Shown here: piece by piece, positions 26,748 to 35,361 of the stretch
Layout: every line of letters begins with the position of its first letter
How positions within the stretch are numbered: position 1 is the first letter of the stretch
Source of the DNA: Rhizobium sp. 007
Lineage (GTDB): Bacteria > Pseudomonadota > Alphaproteobacteria > Rhizobiales > Rhizobiaceae
Direction: 5' to 3'
Assembly: GCF_015353075.1 (NCBI RefSeq)
Contig: NZ_CP064188.1
Span: 1,178,001-1,242,000, forward strand
DNA: 64,000 bases
Translations under genes and position numbers: made by a program
The notes under the pieces: generated by a model
What the model was told of the DNA's origin: nothing
The model's database searches: none
Seen by the model: only the letters and a program-made list of their open reading frames with translations

Positions 26748-28447
26748 TACTCAGCAGCCTCTTGTAAGAACGGTGCATCGATGACGATCCTGCGGTCCAT
26801 GCGCGCAGCAAGACGCGTATCATGCGTGGCAACGATAAGCGTCCTCTCGCTGGCAAGGGCAATCAGGCTTTCCGTGATCTCCGCAGCAGTCACTGCGTCG
26901 AGATGCGCCGTCGGTTCGTCCGCCAGGATGATGCGAATGAAAGGATTGGCGGCCGCCCGTGCGATCGCAAGTCGCAACGCTTCGCCGCCGGAAAGACCGG
27001 CACCGCCTTCGCCGAGTGGCCGCTTGCCGTAGGCGGCCGCAACGCCGTCCAGTCTGGCAAGCGCCAAAGCCTCCTGCAGAACGCCGCAATGTCTGTTCAG
27101 CAAGACGTTGCCCGCCAAGCTTCCGGCAAATATATGCGGCGTCTGGCCGATCCAGGCCATGGTGCTGCGCACGCCCGCATCGACGGACCGGCCATCAATC
27201 AGGACTTGACCCGTCTGAGGTGGTGCCAGACCAGCGATCAGCGCAAGCAGCGTGGATTTTCCCGCGCCGCTCGCACCTGAAAGCGCGACATGCTCACCGT
27301 CCGTGATAAGACAGTTGAAGCCGGAAAGCGCGGAAGGCCGCAAGCAATCGTAACGGAAGCTGACATCGTTGAATTCAATGTCGAGCCGGTCAACGCGCGG
27401 CGCCGGGCCGGTGCTCTCCGTATCTACGATCTCAATGCCGCACTCGCCGAGGCTGTCGAGCGCCTTTATCGCCGCTTCTCCGGCGGCACGATCGTGCCAA
27501 ACGGAAGAAAGTTCGCGCAAGGGTTCGAAAAACGCGGGTGCGAGAAGGAGTATGAAAAGGCCTTCGGCCAGGCTGAGCTTGCCCGACCATGTCCCGAAGT
27601 GGATTTCGCCAAGGAGGCTGAAGCCCACATAGACCGCGACCATTGCAACGCCGAGCGCAGCAAAGAGCTCCAGCACGGCCGAGGAGAGAAAGGCGATTTT
27701 AAGCACCGCCATGGTGCGTGTCTTGAGGTCTTCAGCATCTGCCCGCAGCCGCGTGGCAGTCGGCCCGACTGCATCAAACGAGCGGATCGTGGCCAGTCCA
27801 CGGAGCCGGTCGAGAAGGAATGCATTGAGCCTGCCTGTTGCAGCGAGCTGCTTTTCGCTCGCGGCCTGTGCGCGCCAGCCGATGAGTGCCATGAAAAGCG
27901 GAATAAGCGGCATTGCAATGAAGAGCACGAGCGCGGCAACCCAGGAGGTCGCTAGCACGCAAGCAAGGATGACGAAAGGGGTGACGCTCGCTTTGAAGCG
28001 AGCGGGAAAAAAGCGCGCGAGGTAGGGAACGACAAGCTCCGCCTGCTCGCCGAGAATGCTCGCAACCTGCCCGGAAGCAGGGCGCGTGCCGTCGATCGGC
28101 GATCGCCGGGCAAGTGCTGCAACGGCAACCTGTCTCCTCAAACTCAGTTCGGTCCGCGCGCTGTCGAGGGCAATCTGGCCGCCAACCGCGTCAAGCAGCG
28201 CCTTTGCAATACCGAGTACCAACACAAAAAAGGCAGGCCAAAGGACATCACGAAGACCATCGCCATCTGCAATGCCGCCGACGGCATAAGCGAGCAGACT
28301 GGCTTGCGGGATCCACAAGAGAGCGGCAGCGGTTTGAAGCGAAACGGCATGACGAAGACCTAAGGGCCGGGTCGAGCGGCCCGGCAAGCCAGTTGCTGGC
28401 GCTCCGGCTGCATGGGCTTTTCCCTCGTCGAAGAAAGCACTCCCCAT
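26747..28447 (-). CDS. cydD: Thiol reductant ABC exporter subunit CydD
   Basis: Half-transporter of 566 residues from ATG 28447 (MGSAFFDEGKAHAAG). The 41 extra codons upstream belong to the preceding regulator's region and lack a start signal. The membrane domain is followed by an ABC domain with Walker A GASGAGKST, signature LSGGEALRLAIARAAA and Walker B IILADEPTAHLD. It starts four bases after the stop of the GbsR/MarR-type regulator, which places the regulator at the head of the same transcript. It forms the CydDC exporter with the next gene. Confidence 0.93.
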   Translation of the reverse strand: MGSAFFDEGKAHAAGAPATGLPGRSTRPLGLRHAVSLQTAAALLWIPQASLLAYAVGGIADGDGLRDVLWPAFFVLVLGIAKALLDAVGGQIALDSARTELSLRRQVAVAALARRSPIDGTRPASGQVASILGEQAELVVPYLARFFPARFKASVTPFVILACVLATSWVAALVLFIAMPLIPLFMALIGWRAQAASEKQLAATGRLNAFLLDRLRGLATIRSFDAVGPTATRLRADAEDLKTRTMAVLKIAFLSSAVLELFAALGVAMVAVYVGFSLLGEIHFGTWSGKLSLAEGLFILLLAPAFFEPLRELSSVWHDRAAGEAAIKALDSLGECGIEIVDTESTGPAPRVDRLDIEFNDVSFRYDCLRPSALSGFNCLITDGEHVALSGASGAGKSTLLALIAGLAPPQTGQVLIDGRSVDAGVRSTMAWIGQTPHIFAGSLAGNVLLNRHCGVLQEALALARLDGVAAAYGKRPLGEGGAGLSGGEALRLAIARAAANPFIRIILADEPTAHLDAVTAAEITESLIALASERTLIVATHDTRLAARMDRRIVIDAPFLQEAAE

Positions 28448-28451
28448 CGCG

Positions 28452-29024
28452 CTAGCTCTTGTTCGCAGGCCGCCGGCCACGGCCGAGTGAAACCACCCGG
28501 TCCTTGGCTTCCAGAAGCTTCGTAACCTTTGCTCCCAAAGAGAGTAGCGTTGCGAGGCGTTCTGTTTCAAGTTGTTTCACGTCCTCATACCAATGCGTCA
28601 GCTGCTCGATCAGACCGTGCATTTCGCTCATCCGCTCCTGGGCGAAGCGTTCGGCTTCGCTCGCCGGCCTTTGCATGAGGATTTCACGCAGAACCGAGAG
28701 TGTTGGATCGACCTCGCGCTTCTTCCGCTCTTCAGCAAGCGTGCGCAGGATGAGCCAGACATCGTCAGGCGTGGTAAAGAAATCCCTTCGGTCGTCAGGT
28801 CTATGTTTCAAAAGCACAAGGTTCCATGCCTGCAGCTCCCGCAGGCTCATCGAAACATTCGATCTTGAGATGCCGAGCGCGTCGACGATCTCATCGGCGC
28901 AAAGCGGCGAGGGCGAAGCATAAAGAAGCGCATAGATCTGGCCGACCGTGCGATTGATGCCCCAGCGCGAGCCCATCTCACCGAAATGCAGAACGAAGGA
29001 TTGAACGAGCGGCGGAAGATTCAT
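28452..29024 (-). CDS. GbsR/MarR-family regulator heading the cytochrome bd operon
   Basis: A winged-helix regulator of 190 residues. ATG 29024 (MNLPPLVQSFVLHFGEMGSR) is the family start; the frame open to 29156 crosses the promoter. The HTH segment is NRTVGQIYALLYASPSPLCA followed by DALGISRSNVSMSLRELQAW, typical for GbsR proteins, and the wing ends HRPDDRRDFFTT. A long C-terminal helix pair should dimerise. It is the first gene of the cydDCABX transcript and has a clear inverted repeat over its own start site, so autoregulation and repression of cyd are likely. No haem or iron-sulfur motif is visible; the signal is unknown. Confidence 0.87.
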   Translation of the reverse strand: MNLPPLVQSFVLHFGEMGSRWGINRTVGQIYALLYASPSPLCADEIVDALGISRSNVSMSLRELQAWNLVLLKHRPDDRRDFFTTPDDVWLILRTLAEERKKREVDPTLSVLREILMQRPASEAERFAQERMSEMHGLIEQLTHWYEDVKQLETERLATLLSLGAKVTKLLEAKDRVVSLGRGRRPANKS

Positions 29025-29034
29025 TAGCGATTCC

Positions 29035-29095
29035 GTTGTTTCTATGATTTCAGAATTTTGTGAAACAACTATACACCGGTTTTCGCAGCTCTCAA
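29035..29095 (-). promoter_or_regulatory. Promoter and operator of the regulator-cydDCABX operon
   Basis: On the minus strand TTGAGA (29095-29090) and TATAGT (29073-29068) are 16 bases apart, a good sigma-70 promoter with TG before the -10. Immediately downstream and overlapping the -10 lies the perfect inverted repeat GAAACAAC/GTTGTTTC (29062-29069 and 29035-29042 on the plus strand). A protein bound there would cover the start of transcription. The obvious candidate is the GbsR-type regulator encoded just after it. Confidence 0.68.
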
Positions 29096-29259
29096 TCGAG
29101 GTAACCAGGGCTGCGGCAATTTGGTCGCAGGCCGAGCTCAGCCCACTGAGCGTCACAACTCCATTACCTTGTCACAATGCCCAGACGGACCGCAGGCTCT
29201 TTTTGCTGGCCGCGTGCTGTCACTTGATGAAAAGAGCTGGGCAGATCTGAGCGCGACTC

Positions 29260-29418
29260 ATGTCGAATCGCAAAATTTCCAGTCGATCACGAAGCGCTCT
29301 CGACATCATGATTGCCGCCATCGCCGAGGCCAACAAATGCTTATTCATCACGGATAACGCGCGAGATTACGACGGATTGAGCATATTTAGTCCGCTCAAA
29401 AACGATCGAGAAACATAG
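29260..29418 (+). pseudogene. C-terminal remnant of a PIN-domain protein
   Basis: The plus-strand frame from 29260 to the TAG at 29418 reads SALDIMIAAIAEANKCLFIT, then DNARDYDGLSIFSPLKND. This is the last third of a VapC-like PIN domain: D-x-x-IAA-x-A, then (T/V)xNxRDF/Y. The N-terminal acidic residues and any antitoxin gene are absent. The frame lies in the gap between the cyd regulator and the DapA-family gene. The match is by motif only. Confidence 0.5.
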
Positions 29419-29440
29419 AGCGCCGAATAAAAGAGGCGGG

Positions 29441-30373
29441 CTAGGTTCTGAACGCCGCGCGCTTGTCGTATCTTGCAACGCGTGAAAGGAGGTAATCGAT
29501 CTCCGCCTTTGCCCTCTCCGAAATGCTTCCCGCGGGCTTGCGCTGGGAATCGCTGGCGATCGCGCCGCGCTTCTTGAGGACATATTTGCGTATGGCAAGG
29601 CCAACGCCCTGCTGCTGCTCATAGCGAACGAGCGGCAGATGCGCATCGAAGAGGTCATGTGCCGCCTCGCGGTTTCCGGCCTGCTGGAAATTCACGACGT
29701 CGACCAGCATATCCGGGAAGGCATAACCGGTCATCGCGCCATCGGCGCCGCGCTCCATCTCGAAATCGAGAAACAATCCGCCGTTGCCACAAAGGATCGA
29801 AATGTCGCGCATCTCGCTCGCCTTTTGCGCTGCCCGCAACCGGGAAATCTTCTCAAGCCCCGGCCAGTCTTCGTGCTTCAGCATCACGCAGGATGGATGA
29901 TTGTTGACGATCTTCTGGATGACGCCAGGCGTCATCACCACGGTCAGCGTCAGCGGATAGTCCTGGATGACGAAAGGAATATCCTCGCCGATCGCCTCGA
30001 CCGCCTGGGCATAGTAGCCGATGATTTGATCGTCCGTCCGAAGAGACGGCGGTGGGGCGATCATGACGCCCTGAGCACCAATATCCATGGCGCCACGCGC
30101 AAGTGAGCGCATCGCCGCAAAGCCCGGCGCCGAGACACCGACGATCACCGGAACGCCGGCGCGCTTCACGACCTGCCGGGTGATTGCAAGCGACTCCTCC
30201 GGCTCAAGCTTCGGTGCTTCGCCCATGATCCCGAGAATGGTAAGCCCGCTCACGCCGCACCCGAGATAGAAATCGGTGAGCCGGTCGACCGACACCGTGT
30301 CCAGCCGTCCGTCCGGATGAAACGGCGTTGCGGCGATGGCATAGACGCCCTTGGCTGTGTGATCGAGCTTCAT
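29441..30373 (-). CDS. Dihydrodipicolinate synthase/N-acetylneuraminate lyase family protein
   Basis: A class I aldolase-fold enzyme of 310 residues. Family marks are GVYAIAATPFHPDGRLD at the start, GIMGEAPKLEPEE (the GxxGE motif), the Tyr of IQDYPLTL and the Schiff-base Lys in CVMLKHEDWPG. Conserved substrate-selecting residues of true DapA are changed, and the gene stands alone, so a sugar-acid aldolase or dehydratase role is more likely than lysine synthesis. GGGAGAGTGCGCA precedes the ATG. The C-terminal extension after RKYVLKKRGAI is typical of rhizobial paralogues. Confidence 0.87.
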   Translation of the reverse strand: MKLDHTAKGVYAIAATPFHPDGRLDTVSVDRLTDFYLGCGVSGLTILGIMGEAPKLEPEESLAITRQVVKRAGVPVIVGVSAPGFAAMRSLARGAMDIGAQGVMIAPPPSLRTDDQIIGYYAQAVEAIGEDIPFVIQDYPLTLTVVMTPGVIQKIVNNHPSCVMLKHEDWPGLEKISRLRAAQKASEMRDISILCGNGGLFLDFEMERGADGAMTGYAFPDMLVDVVNFQQAGNREAAHDLFDAHLPLVRYEQQQGVGLAIRKYVLKKRGAIASDSQRKPAGSISERAKAEIDYLLSRVARYDKRAAFRT

Positions 30374-30537
30374 TGCGCACTCTCCCTTTTTGGCCGGAAC
30401 TTAGAAGTAGTCATCGTTCCGATCAATTGAAATGCGCCGTTTGCGCAGGGATCCGATGGAAGTGTAAGAGCGCTGTTGCAGGGCTTGCCGCGCGTGTTTA
30501 AGACAGGTCCAGCAATTTACGACTCTGGATATTCTTC

Positions 30538-31017
30538 ATGTTCGATATTTTATGGCGCGGCATTGCAATGGGGATCGGTGCGACGATCCTCATGGATATT
30601 TGGGCAATCGTCCTTTTCCAGGCCCTCGGTCAGGCGCCTGCCAACTGGGCGCCTGTCGGACGGTGGTTCTGGCACCTCGGGCGCGGCAAGGTATTTCACG
30701 ACAGTATCGCCAATGCAGAGCCCTATAGGCACGAGCTGGCACTCGGGTGGATCGGCCATTATGCGACCGGCATCATCTATGGCCTTGCTCTTGCGGCTAT
30801 CACGGGGCCATCCTGGCTGGCAGCGCCGACCTTCCTCCCCGCCTGGATCCTTGGTATTGTCACGGTCGGGGCCGGCTGGTTCCTGCTGCAGCCTGGGCTT
30901 GGCATCGGCTGGGCCGCGTCGAAGACGGCGAACCCGAACAAGGTGCGCGCGCTCAATCTGATCGCGCATACCGTCTTTGCCATTGGGCTCTACGGCACGG
31001 CGCTTTTGATCGCCTAA
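30538..31017 (+). CDS. DUF2938-family membrane protein
   Basis: An integral membrane protein of 159 residues with four hydrophobic segments, starting MFDILWRGIAMGIGATILMD. The middle HELALGWIGHYATGIIYGLA and the end NPNKVRALNLIAHTVFAIGL carry the conserved His, Asn and Lys residues of DUF2938. Function is unknown. It lies 25 bases before cobF on the same strand, so it is probably co-transcribed with the cobalamin genes. A link to corrin or cobalt transport is only a guess from position. Confidence 0.82.
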   Translation: MFDILWRGIAMGIGATILMDIWAIVLFQALGQAPANWAPVGRWFWHLGRGKVFHDSIANAEPYRHELALGWIGHYATGIIYGLALAAITGPSWLAAPTFLPAWILGIVTVGAGWFLLQPGLGIGWAASKTANPNKVRALNLIAHTVFAIGLYGTALLIA

Positions 31018-31042
31018 CGGCGCAAGACCGCAAGGAGGCTCA

Positions 31043-31801
31043 GTGAAGCATATTTACGCGATCGGCATCGGCACCGGGAACCCGGAGCACATAACCATTC
31101 AGGCGATCAATGCCATGAATGCTGCCGATTTAGTTTTCATTCCCACAAAAGGTGCACAGAAAGAAGAGCTTGCAGATGTCCGCCGCGAAATCTGTGAGCG
31201 GTATCTCAAGCAGGCGGATGGCAAGATCCTCGAATTTGCGGTGCCTCTTCGCGAGACGAAGGAGCGCAGCTATGGCCAAAGCGTCGATGAATGGCACGCC
31301 GCGATTGCTGCCACCTATCGTCAGCTGATCAGCGAGTTGCCTGAAAATGGCACGGCTGCTTTCCTCGTATGGGGCGATCCGAGCCTTTACGACAGCACGT
31401 TGCGCATCTTGGAACGGGTGCGGGATAAAGTGGAATTCGATCTCACCGTCATCCCGGGCATTACCAGCATTCAGGCGCTTGCCGCCAGCCACCGCATTTC
31501 TATCAGTCTCGTCGGCAAGCCGGTGGAGATTACGACCGGCCGAAGGCTTGCCGAAGAGGGGCTTAAGACGGAAAGTACGGTTGTAATGCTCGACGGCATC
31601 CAGGCGTTTACGAAGATCGACGGCCCGGATACGGAGATCTTCTGGGGAGCCTATCTTGGCACGCAGGACGAAATCATCCGTGCCGGGCGGCTCGGCGACG
31701 TCGCCGATGACATCGTAAGGACCCGGGCCGAAGCGCGCGAACGGCACGGTTGGATCATGGATATCTACCTGCTGCGCAAAGGTCGCGACTTTCAGGATTA
31801 G
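31043..31801 (+). CDS. cobF: Precorrin-6A synthase (deacetylating)
   Basis: SAM-dependent C1-methyltransferase of the aerobic cobalamin pathway, 252 residues, which methylates C1 of precorrin-5 and removes the acetyl group. The N-terminal IYAIGIGTGNPEHITIQAI and FLVWGDPSLYDSTLRI are the tetrapyrrole-methylase SAM-binding loops, and VIPGITSIQALAASHRI is the conserved central motif. The start is GTG 31043 behind AAGGAGGCTCA. It opens the run cobF-G-H-I-J and is followed by cobG after a gap of about 70 bases. Confidence 0.95.
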   Translation: MKHIYAIGIGTGNPEHITIQAINAMNAADLVFIPTKGAQKEELADVRREICERYLKQADGKILEFAVPLRETKERSYGQSVDEWHAAIAATYRQLISELPENGTAAFLVWGDPSLYDSTLRILERVRDKVEFDLTVIPGITSIQALAASHRISISLVGKPVEITTGRRLAEEGLKTESTVVMLDGIQAFTKIDGPDTEIFWGAYLGTQDEIIRAGRLGDVADDIVRTRAEARERHGWIMDIYLLRKGRDFQD

Positions 31802-31872
31802 TCCAGAGGATTAGTCCGGGCGCTTTACCGCAAGGGTGCCGCCCCGTAGAGGCATGGATGAAAGGACGAGCC

Positions 31873-33237
31873 ATGGGCCATGCCGGCGAAAAAGAGATCG
31901 ACATGGAAGGGCGCGCCATTGCTGCACCAGGCTCGCGCCGAGGCGCCTGTCCGACGCTTGCTGCACCCATGGCGACCGGCGACGGCCTTCTTGTACGGTT
32001 GCGGCCGGCCGGCGGCGCGCTAACGCCTTCGCAATTGAATATGCTTGCAGCCTCCGCAGCGGCATACGGCAATGGCCTTCTGGAAATTTCTGCGCGGGGA
32101 AGTCTGCAAGTCCGCGGCCTGCGGCCGGAAACTGTCGGGCGGCTCGCCTCTGATGTTGATGCGGCTGGGATCCTTGTGCCAGCAGGTCCGCCGATCGAGC
32201 TATCGCCGCTGCATGGCATCGACCCGGGTGAGATAGGAAGTGCCGCCGCGATCGAAGCCCGGCTGCGAGATGAGCTCAAGATCGCGCTGTCTTCACCACT
32301 TTTGGCCCCGAAGCTCTCCATCATCGTCGACGGTGGAGGACGTTTCGGTCTATCCGGTCTTTCGGCCGATATCCGCGTTGTCGCTCTGGACGCAGGCCGC
32401 TGGCTGGTCGCGATAAACGGCGATGCAAAAACGGCAAAACCGGTTTGTATCGGTTCAGCGGATGACGCCGCCCGGGCGGTCGGGCAATTGCTGGCGATGC
32501 TCATGGAAATTGGCAAGAATTCTCGAACGCGCGACATTGGACTGCTTGCATTGCGCGATGTGTTTCCGGCAATGGAAGCGCAATTTGCCACCGGGCCACA
32601 TTCGGAAATGCCGGGGCCTGGCCTTCATCAGCTCTCCGATCACAGCCCGGTCCTTGGCCTCAGGCCGCGTTTCGGCCAGATGAAGGCAAGCGACCTGTCA
32701 AGATTTCTGGGAGAAACCGAACGCCTCGGTGCAGCGGAAATTCGCCTGGCACCGGGCCGCCAGTTCTTCGTGACGGGCTGCAGCACAGAGGAGGCGAAGG
32801 CGTTGCAGACAGCTGCAAAGGAGTATGGCTTTAGCTCCGATCCGAATGATCCATCTGCAAATATTGCGGCTTGCGCCGGGGCGGGTGCCTGCGCCTCTGG
32901 CTTTTATGAAACAAGGATGCGGGCACAGCATTTACTGCGGCATTCACCGGTTCTTTTCGATGGATCGCTGACGTTTCATCTCTCGGGTTGTTCCAAGGGA
33001 TGCGCTCATCCGCGACCGGCGCTGGCGCTGACTGGAATGCCGAGTGGTTATGGTATTGTGTTGAGCGGACATGCAGGCGACAGCCCCGATGCAACGATTG
33101 CTGGCGGCGAGATTGATTTCGCTATAGAGAAGCTCGCCCGGCTTGTCGGGAAGAACAAGAGCGCTGATGAATCGGCTGCTGCCTGCCTGACGCGGCTCGG
33201 CCCCCAGACGATCGTGAAGGCGCTGAAACAGGAATAG
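31873..33237 (+). CDS. cobG: Precorrin-3B synthase
   Basis: Oxygen-dependent iron-sulfur enzyme of about 454 residues that ring-contracts precorrin-3A towards precorrin-3B. It is related to nitrite/sulfite reductases. RRGACPTLAAPMATGDGLLV opens the ferredoxin-like half, and the four-Cys cluster motif is seen near the end as AACAGAGACASGFYE and HLSGCSKGCAHP. The open frame reaches back to 31750 inside cobF. ATG 31873 has AAAGGA seven bases upstream, while ATG 31858 and 31903 are alternatives. It is the second gene of the cob run. Confidence 0.93.
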   Translation: MGHAGEKEIDMEGRAIAAPGSRRGACPTLAAPMATGDGLLVRLRPAGGALTPSQLNMLAASAAAYGNGLLEISARGSLQVRGLRPETVGRLASDVDAAGILVPAGPPIELSPLHGIDPGEIGSAAAIEARLRDELKIALSSPLLAPKLSIIVDGGGRFGLSGLSADIRVVALDAGRWLVAINGDAKTAKPVCIGSADDAARAVGQLLAMLMEIGKNSRTRDIGLLALRDVFPAMEAQFATGPHSEMPGPGLHQLSDHSPVLGLRPRFGQMKASDLSRFLGETERLGAAEIRLAPGRQFFVTGCSTEEAKALQTAAKEYGFSSDPNDPSANIAACAGAGACASGFYETRMRAQHLLRHSPVLFDGSLTFHLSGCSKGCAHPRPALALTGMPSGYGIVLSGHAGDSPDATIAGGEIDFAIEKLARLVGKNKSADESAAACLTRLGPQTIVKALKQE

Positions 33238-33239
33238 GT

Positions 33240-33872
33240 ATGCCAGATTACGATTATATCCGCAGCGGCGAGGCGATCTACGAGCGCTCCTTTGCGATTA
33301 TCCGCGGCGAAGCGGACCTCTCGCGCTTTTCGCCGGAAGAGGCCGAGATTGCCGTGCGCATGATCCATGCATGCGGGCTGGTCGAAGCCGCCACACATTT
33401 CGACTTCTCTGCGGATTTCGTCTTTGCAGCGCGCGGCGCGCTCAAAAAAGGCGCACCGATCTTCTGCGACGCAGAGATGGTGGCTCATGGCATCACACGC
33501 GCCAGGCTGCCAGAAAAGAACGACGTGATCTGCACTCTGCGCGACCCGCGCACCCCCGAAATGGCAGAAGCAAGCGGCAACACACGTTCGGCGGCGGCCA
33601 TCGACCTTTGGGTCGACCGTCTGGCCGGCAGCGTTGTCGCGATAGGCAATGCTCCAACGGCACTTTTCCACCTTCTTGAACTGCTGCGCGGCGGCGCACC
33701 AAAGCCGGCTGCCATCATCGGCATGCCGGTCGGCTTCGTCGGTGCGGCAGAATCCAAGGACGCGTTGGCGGAAAATTCTTATGGCGTGCCCTTTGCGATC
33801 GTTCGCGGCCGCCTGGGCGGCAGTGCAATGACGGCGGCCGCAATCAACGCGCTGGCGAGGTCGGGACTATGA
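33240..33872 (+). CDS. cobH: Precorrin-8X methylmutase
   Basis: Moves the methyl group from C11 to C12, giving hydrogenobyrinic acid. 210 residues. The catalytic His lies in EMVAHGITRARLP, and MIHACGLVEAATHFDFSADF and GNAPTALFHLLELL plus IGMPVGFVGAAESKDAL are the conserved substrate-binding parts. The start lies two bases after the cobG stop. Its own stop overlaps the cobI start as ATGA, so the three genes are translationally coupled. Confidence 0.96.
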   Translation: MPDYDYIRSGEAIYERSFAIIRGEADLSRFSPEEAEIAVRMIHACGLVEAATHFDFSADFVFAARGALKKGAPIFCDAEMVAHGITRARLPEKNDVICTLRDPRTPEMAEASGNTRSAAAIDLWVDRLAGSVVAIGNAPTALFHLLELLRGGAPKPAAIIGMPVGFVGAAESKDALAENSYGVPFAIVRGRLGGSAMTAAAINALARSGL

Positions 33873-34600
33873 GCAGACCCAGCCGTCTGATCGGCGTCGG
33901 CACGGGTCCAGGCGACCCGGATCTGCTGACCATCAAGGCAAAGAAGGCGATCGAAGCTGCGGACGTCATTGCCTATTTCGCCAAACAGGGCAGGGCCGGC
34001 AACGGCCGAGCGGTCGTCCAGCACCTGATCGGTCCCGAGACAGAACTGCTGCCGCTCTACTATCCGGTTACCACTGAAATCGAAAAGAGCGAAGCGCTCT
34101 ATCAAAGCCAGATCACCGCCTTCTACAATGATTCTGCAGCCGTGGTCGCAGCCTACCTCGATGCCGGAAAAACCGTTGCGGTCCTCAGCGAAGGCGATCC
34201 GATGTTCTACGGATCTTATATGCACCTGCATGTGCGCCTCGCCGATCGCTATCCGACCGAGGTGATCCCGGGCATCAGCGCCATGTCCGGTTGCTGGTCG
34301 CTTGCCGGCATGCCGATCGTCCAAGGTGACGATGTGCTTTCCGTTCTGCCGGGCACCATGGCGGAAGCGGAACTGACGCGGCGGCTTGGCGATACCCAGG
34401 CAGCCGTCATTATGAAGGTCGGCCGCAATCTTCCGAAGATCCGCCGCGCTCTTGAAGCGGCAGGGCGTCTCGGCCAAGCCGTCTATGTCGAGCGTGGGAC
34501 GATGGCGAATGCCGCCATGCTGAAGCTTGCGGAACGGCCGGAGGGTGACGCGCCGTATTTCTCGCTGGTGCTGGTGCCAGGCTGGGAGGCAAACCGATGA
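33869..34600 (+). CDS. cobI: Precorrin-2 C20-methyltransferase
   Basis: Methylates precorrin-2 at C20 to form precorrin-3A. 243 residues. The SAM pocket motifs are LIGVGTGPGDPDLLTIKAKK, LSEGDPMFYGSYMHL and VIPGISAMSGCWSLAGMPI. The end GDAPYFSLVLVPGWE is characteristic of the CobI branch. Starts by a four-base overlap with cobH and ends by a four-base overlap with cobJ. Confidence 0.95.
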   Translation: MSRPSRLIGVGTGPGDPDLLTIKAKKAIEAADVIAYFAKQGRAGNGRAVVQHLIGPETELLPLYYPVTTEIEKSEALYQSQITAFYNDSAAVVAAYLDAGKTVAVLSEGDPMFYGSYMHLHVRLADRYPTEVIPGISAMSGCWSLAGMPIVQGDDVLSVLPGTMAEAELTRRLGDTQAAVIMKVGRNLPKIRRALEAAGRLGQAVYVERGTMANAAMLKLAERPEGDAPYFSLVLVPGWEANR

Positions 34601-35361
34601 GTGGAATCCTGTTTGTCATTGGCACCGGTCCTGGCAACCCAGAGCAGATGACGCCGGAAGCGCATTCAGCCGTTTCGGCATCGACCGATTTCTTCGGCTA
34701 TGGTCCCTATCTCGACCGGCTGCAGCTCGGCGCCCATCAAAACCGTCATCCCTCTGACAATCGCGAGGAGATGAGGCGAGCAGGGGATGCTTTGACGATG
34801 GCGGCAGGCGGCCGCAAGGTCTGTATCGTCTCCGGCGGCGATCCCGGTGTTTTCGCCATGGCCTCGGCAGTCTGCGAGGCAATCGACACAGGTCCGGCGG
34901 AGTGGCGTTCCGTCGAGCTGGTCGTCGTTCCGGGCATTACCGCAATGCTTGCGGTTGCAGCGCGTGTCGGCGCCCCGCTCGGCCACGATTTCTGCGCGAT
35001 CTCGCTTTCGGATAACCTCAAATCCTGGGAGATCATCGAAAAGCGCCTGACATTGGCTGCAAAGGCGGGCTTCGTGATTGCGCTTTACAATCCAATCAGC
35101 AAAGCGCGGCCCTGGCAGCTCGGCAAGGCCTTTGAACTGCTGCGCGCACATCTGCCGCGGCAGACGCCGGTGATCTTCGGCCGCGCCGCCGGACGTCCCG
35201 ATGAGCGGATCATCATTCAGCCGCTCGGTGACGCCCACGCTTCGGTGGCGGATATGGCGACCTGCATCATCATCGGGTCGCCGGAAACACGGATTATTTC
35301 CGGCGGCGGCAGGCCCGAACTCGTCTATACCCCCCGTTCCATGGCGGGAGGAAACAAGTGA
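34597..35361 (+). CDS. cobJ: Precorrin-3B C17-methyltransferase
   Basis: Methylates C17 of precorrin-3B with ring contraction. 254 residues. The motifs are FVIGTGPGNPEQMTPEAHSA, the CobJ-specific GYGPYLDRL, IVSGGDPGVFAMASAV and VVPGITAMLAVAARVGAPL followed by GHDFCAISLSD. ALYNPISKARPWQL near the C-terminus is also diagnostic. It couples to cobI through ATGA. Its last 37 bases overlap the 3' end of cobK, which is on the opposite strand. Confidence 0.95.
   Translation: MSGILFVIGTGPGNPEQMTPEAHSAVSASTDFFGYGPYLDRLQLGAHQNRHPSDNREEMRRAGDALTMAAGGRKVCIVSGGDPGVFAMASAVCEAIDTGPAEWRSVELVVVPGITAMLAVAARVGAPLGHDFCAISLSDNLKSWEIIEKRLTLAAKAGFVIALYNPISKARPWQLGKAFELLRAHLPRQTPVIFGRAAGRPDERIIIQPLGDAHASVADMATCIIIGSPETRIISGGGRPELVYTPRSMAGGNK

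Noticed and set aside
31802..31872. Cobalamin riboswitch between cobF and cobG or before cobF
   Set aside because: No B12-box-like conserved core is visible. The gap is too short and looks like ordinary spacer.
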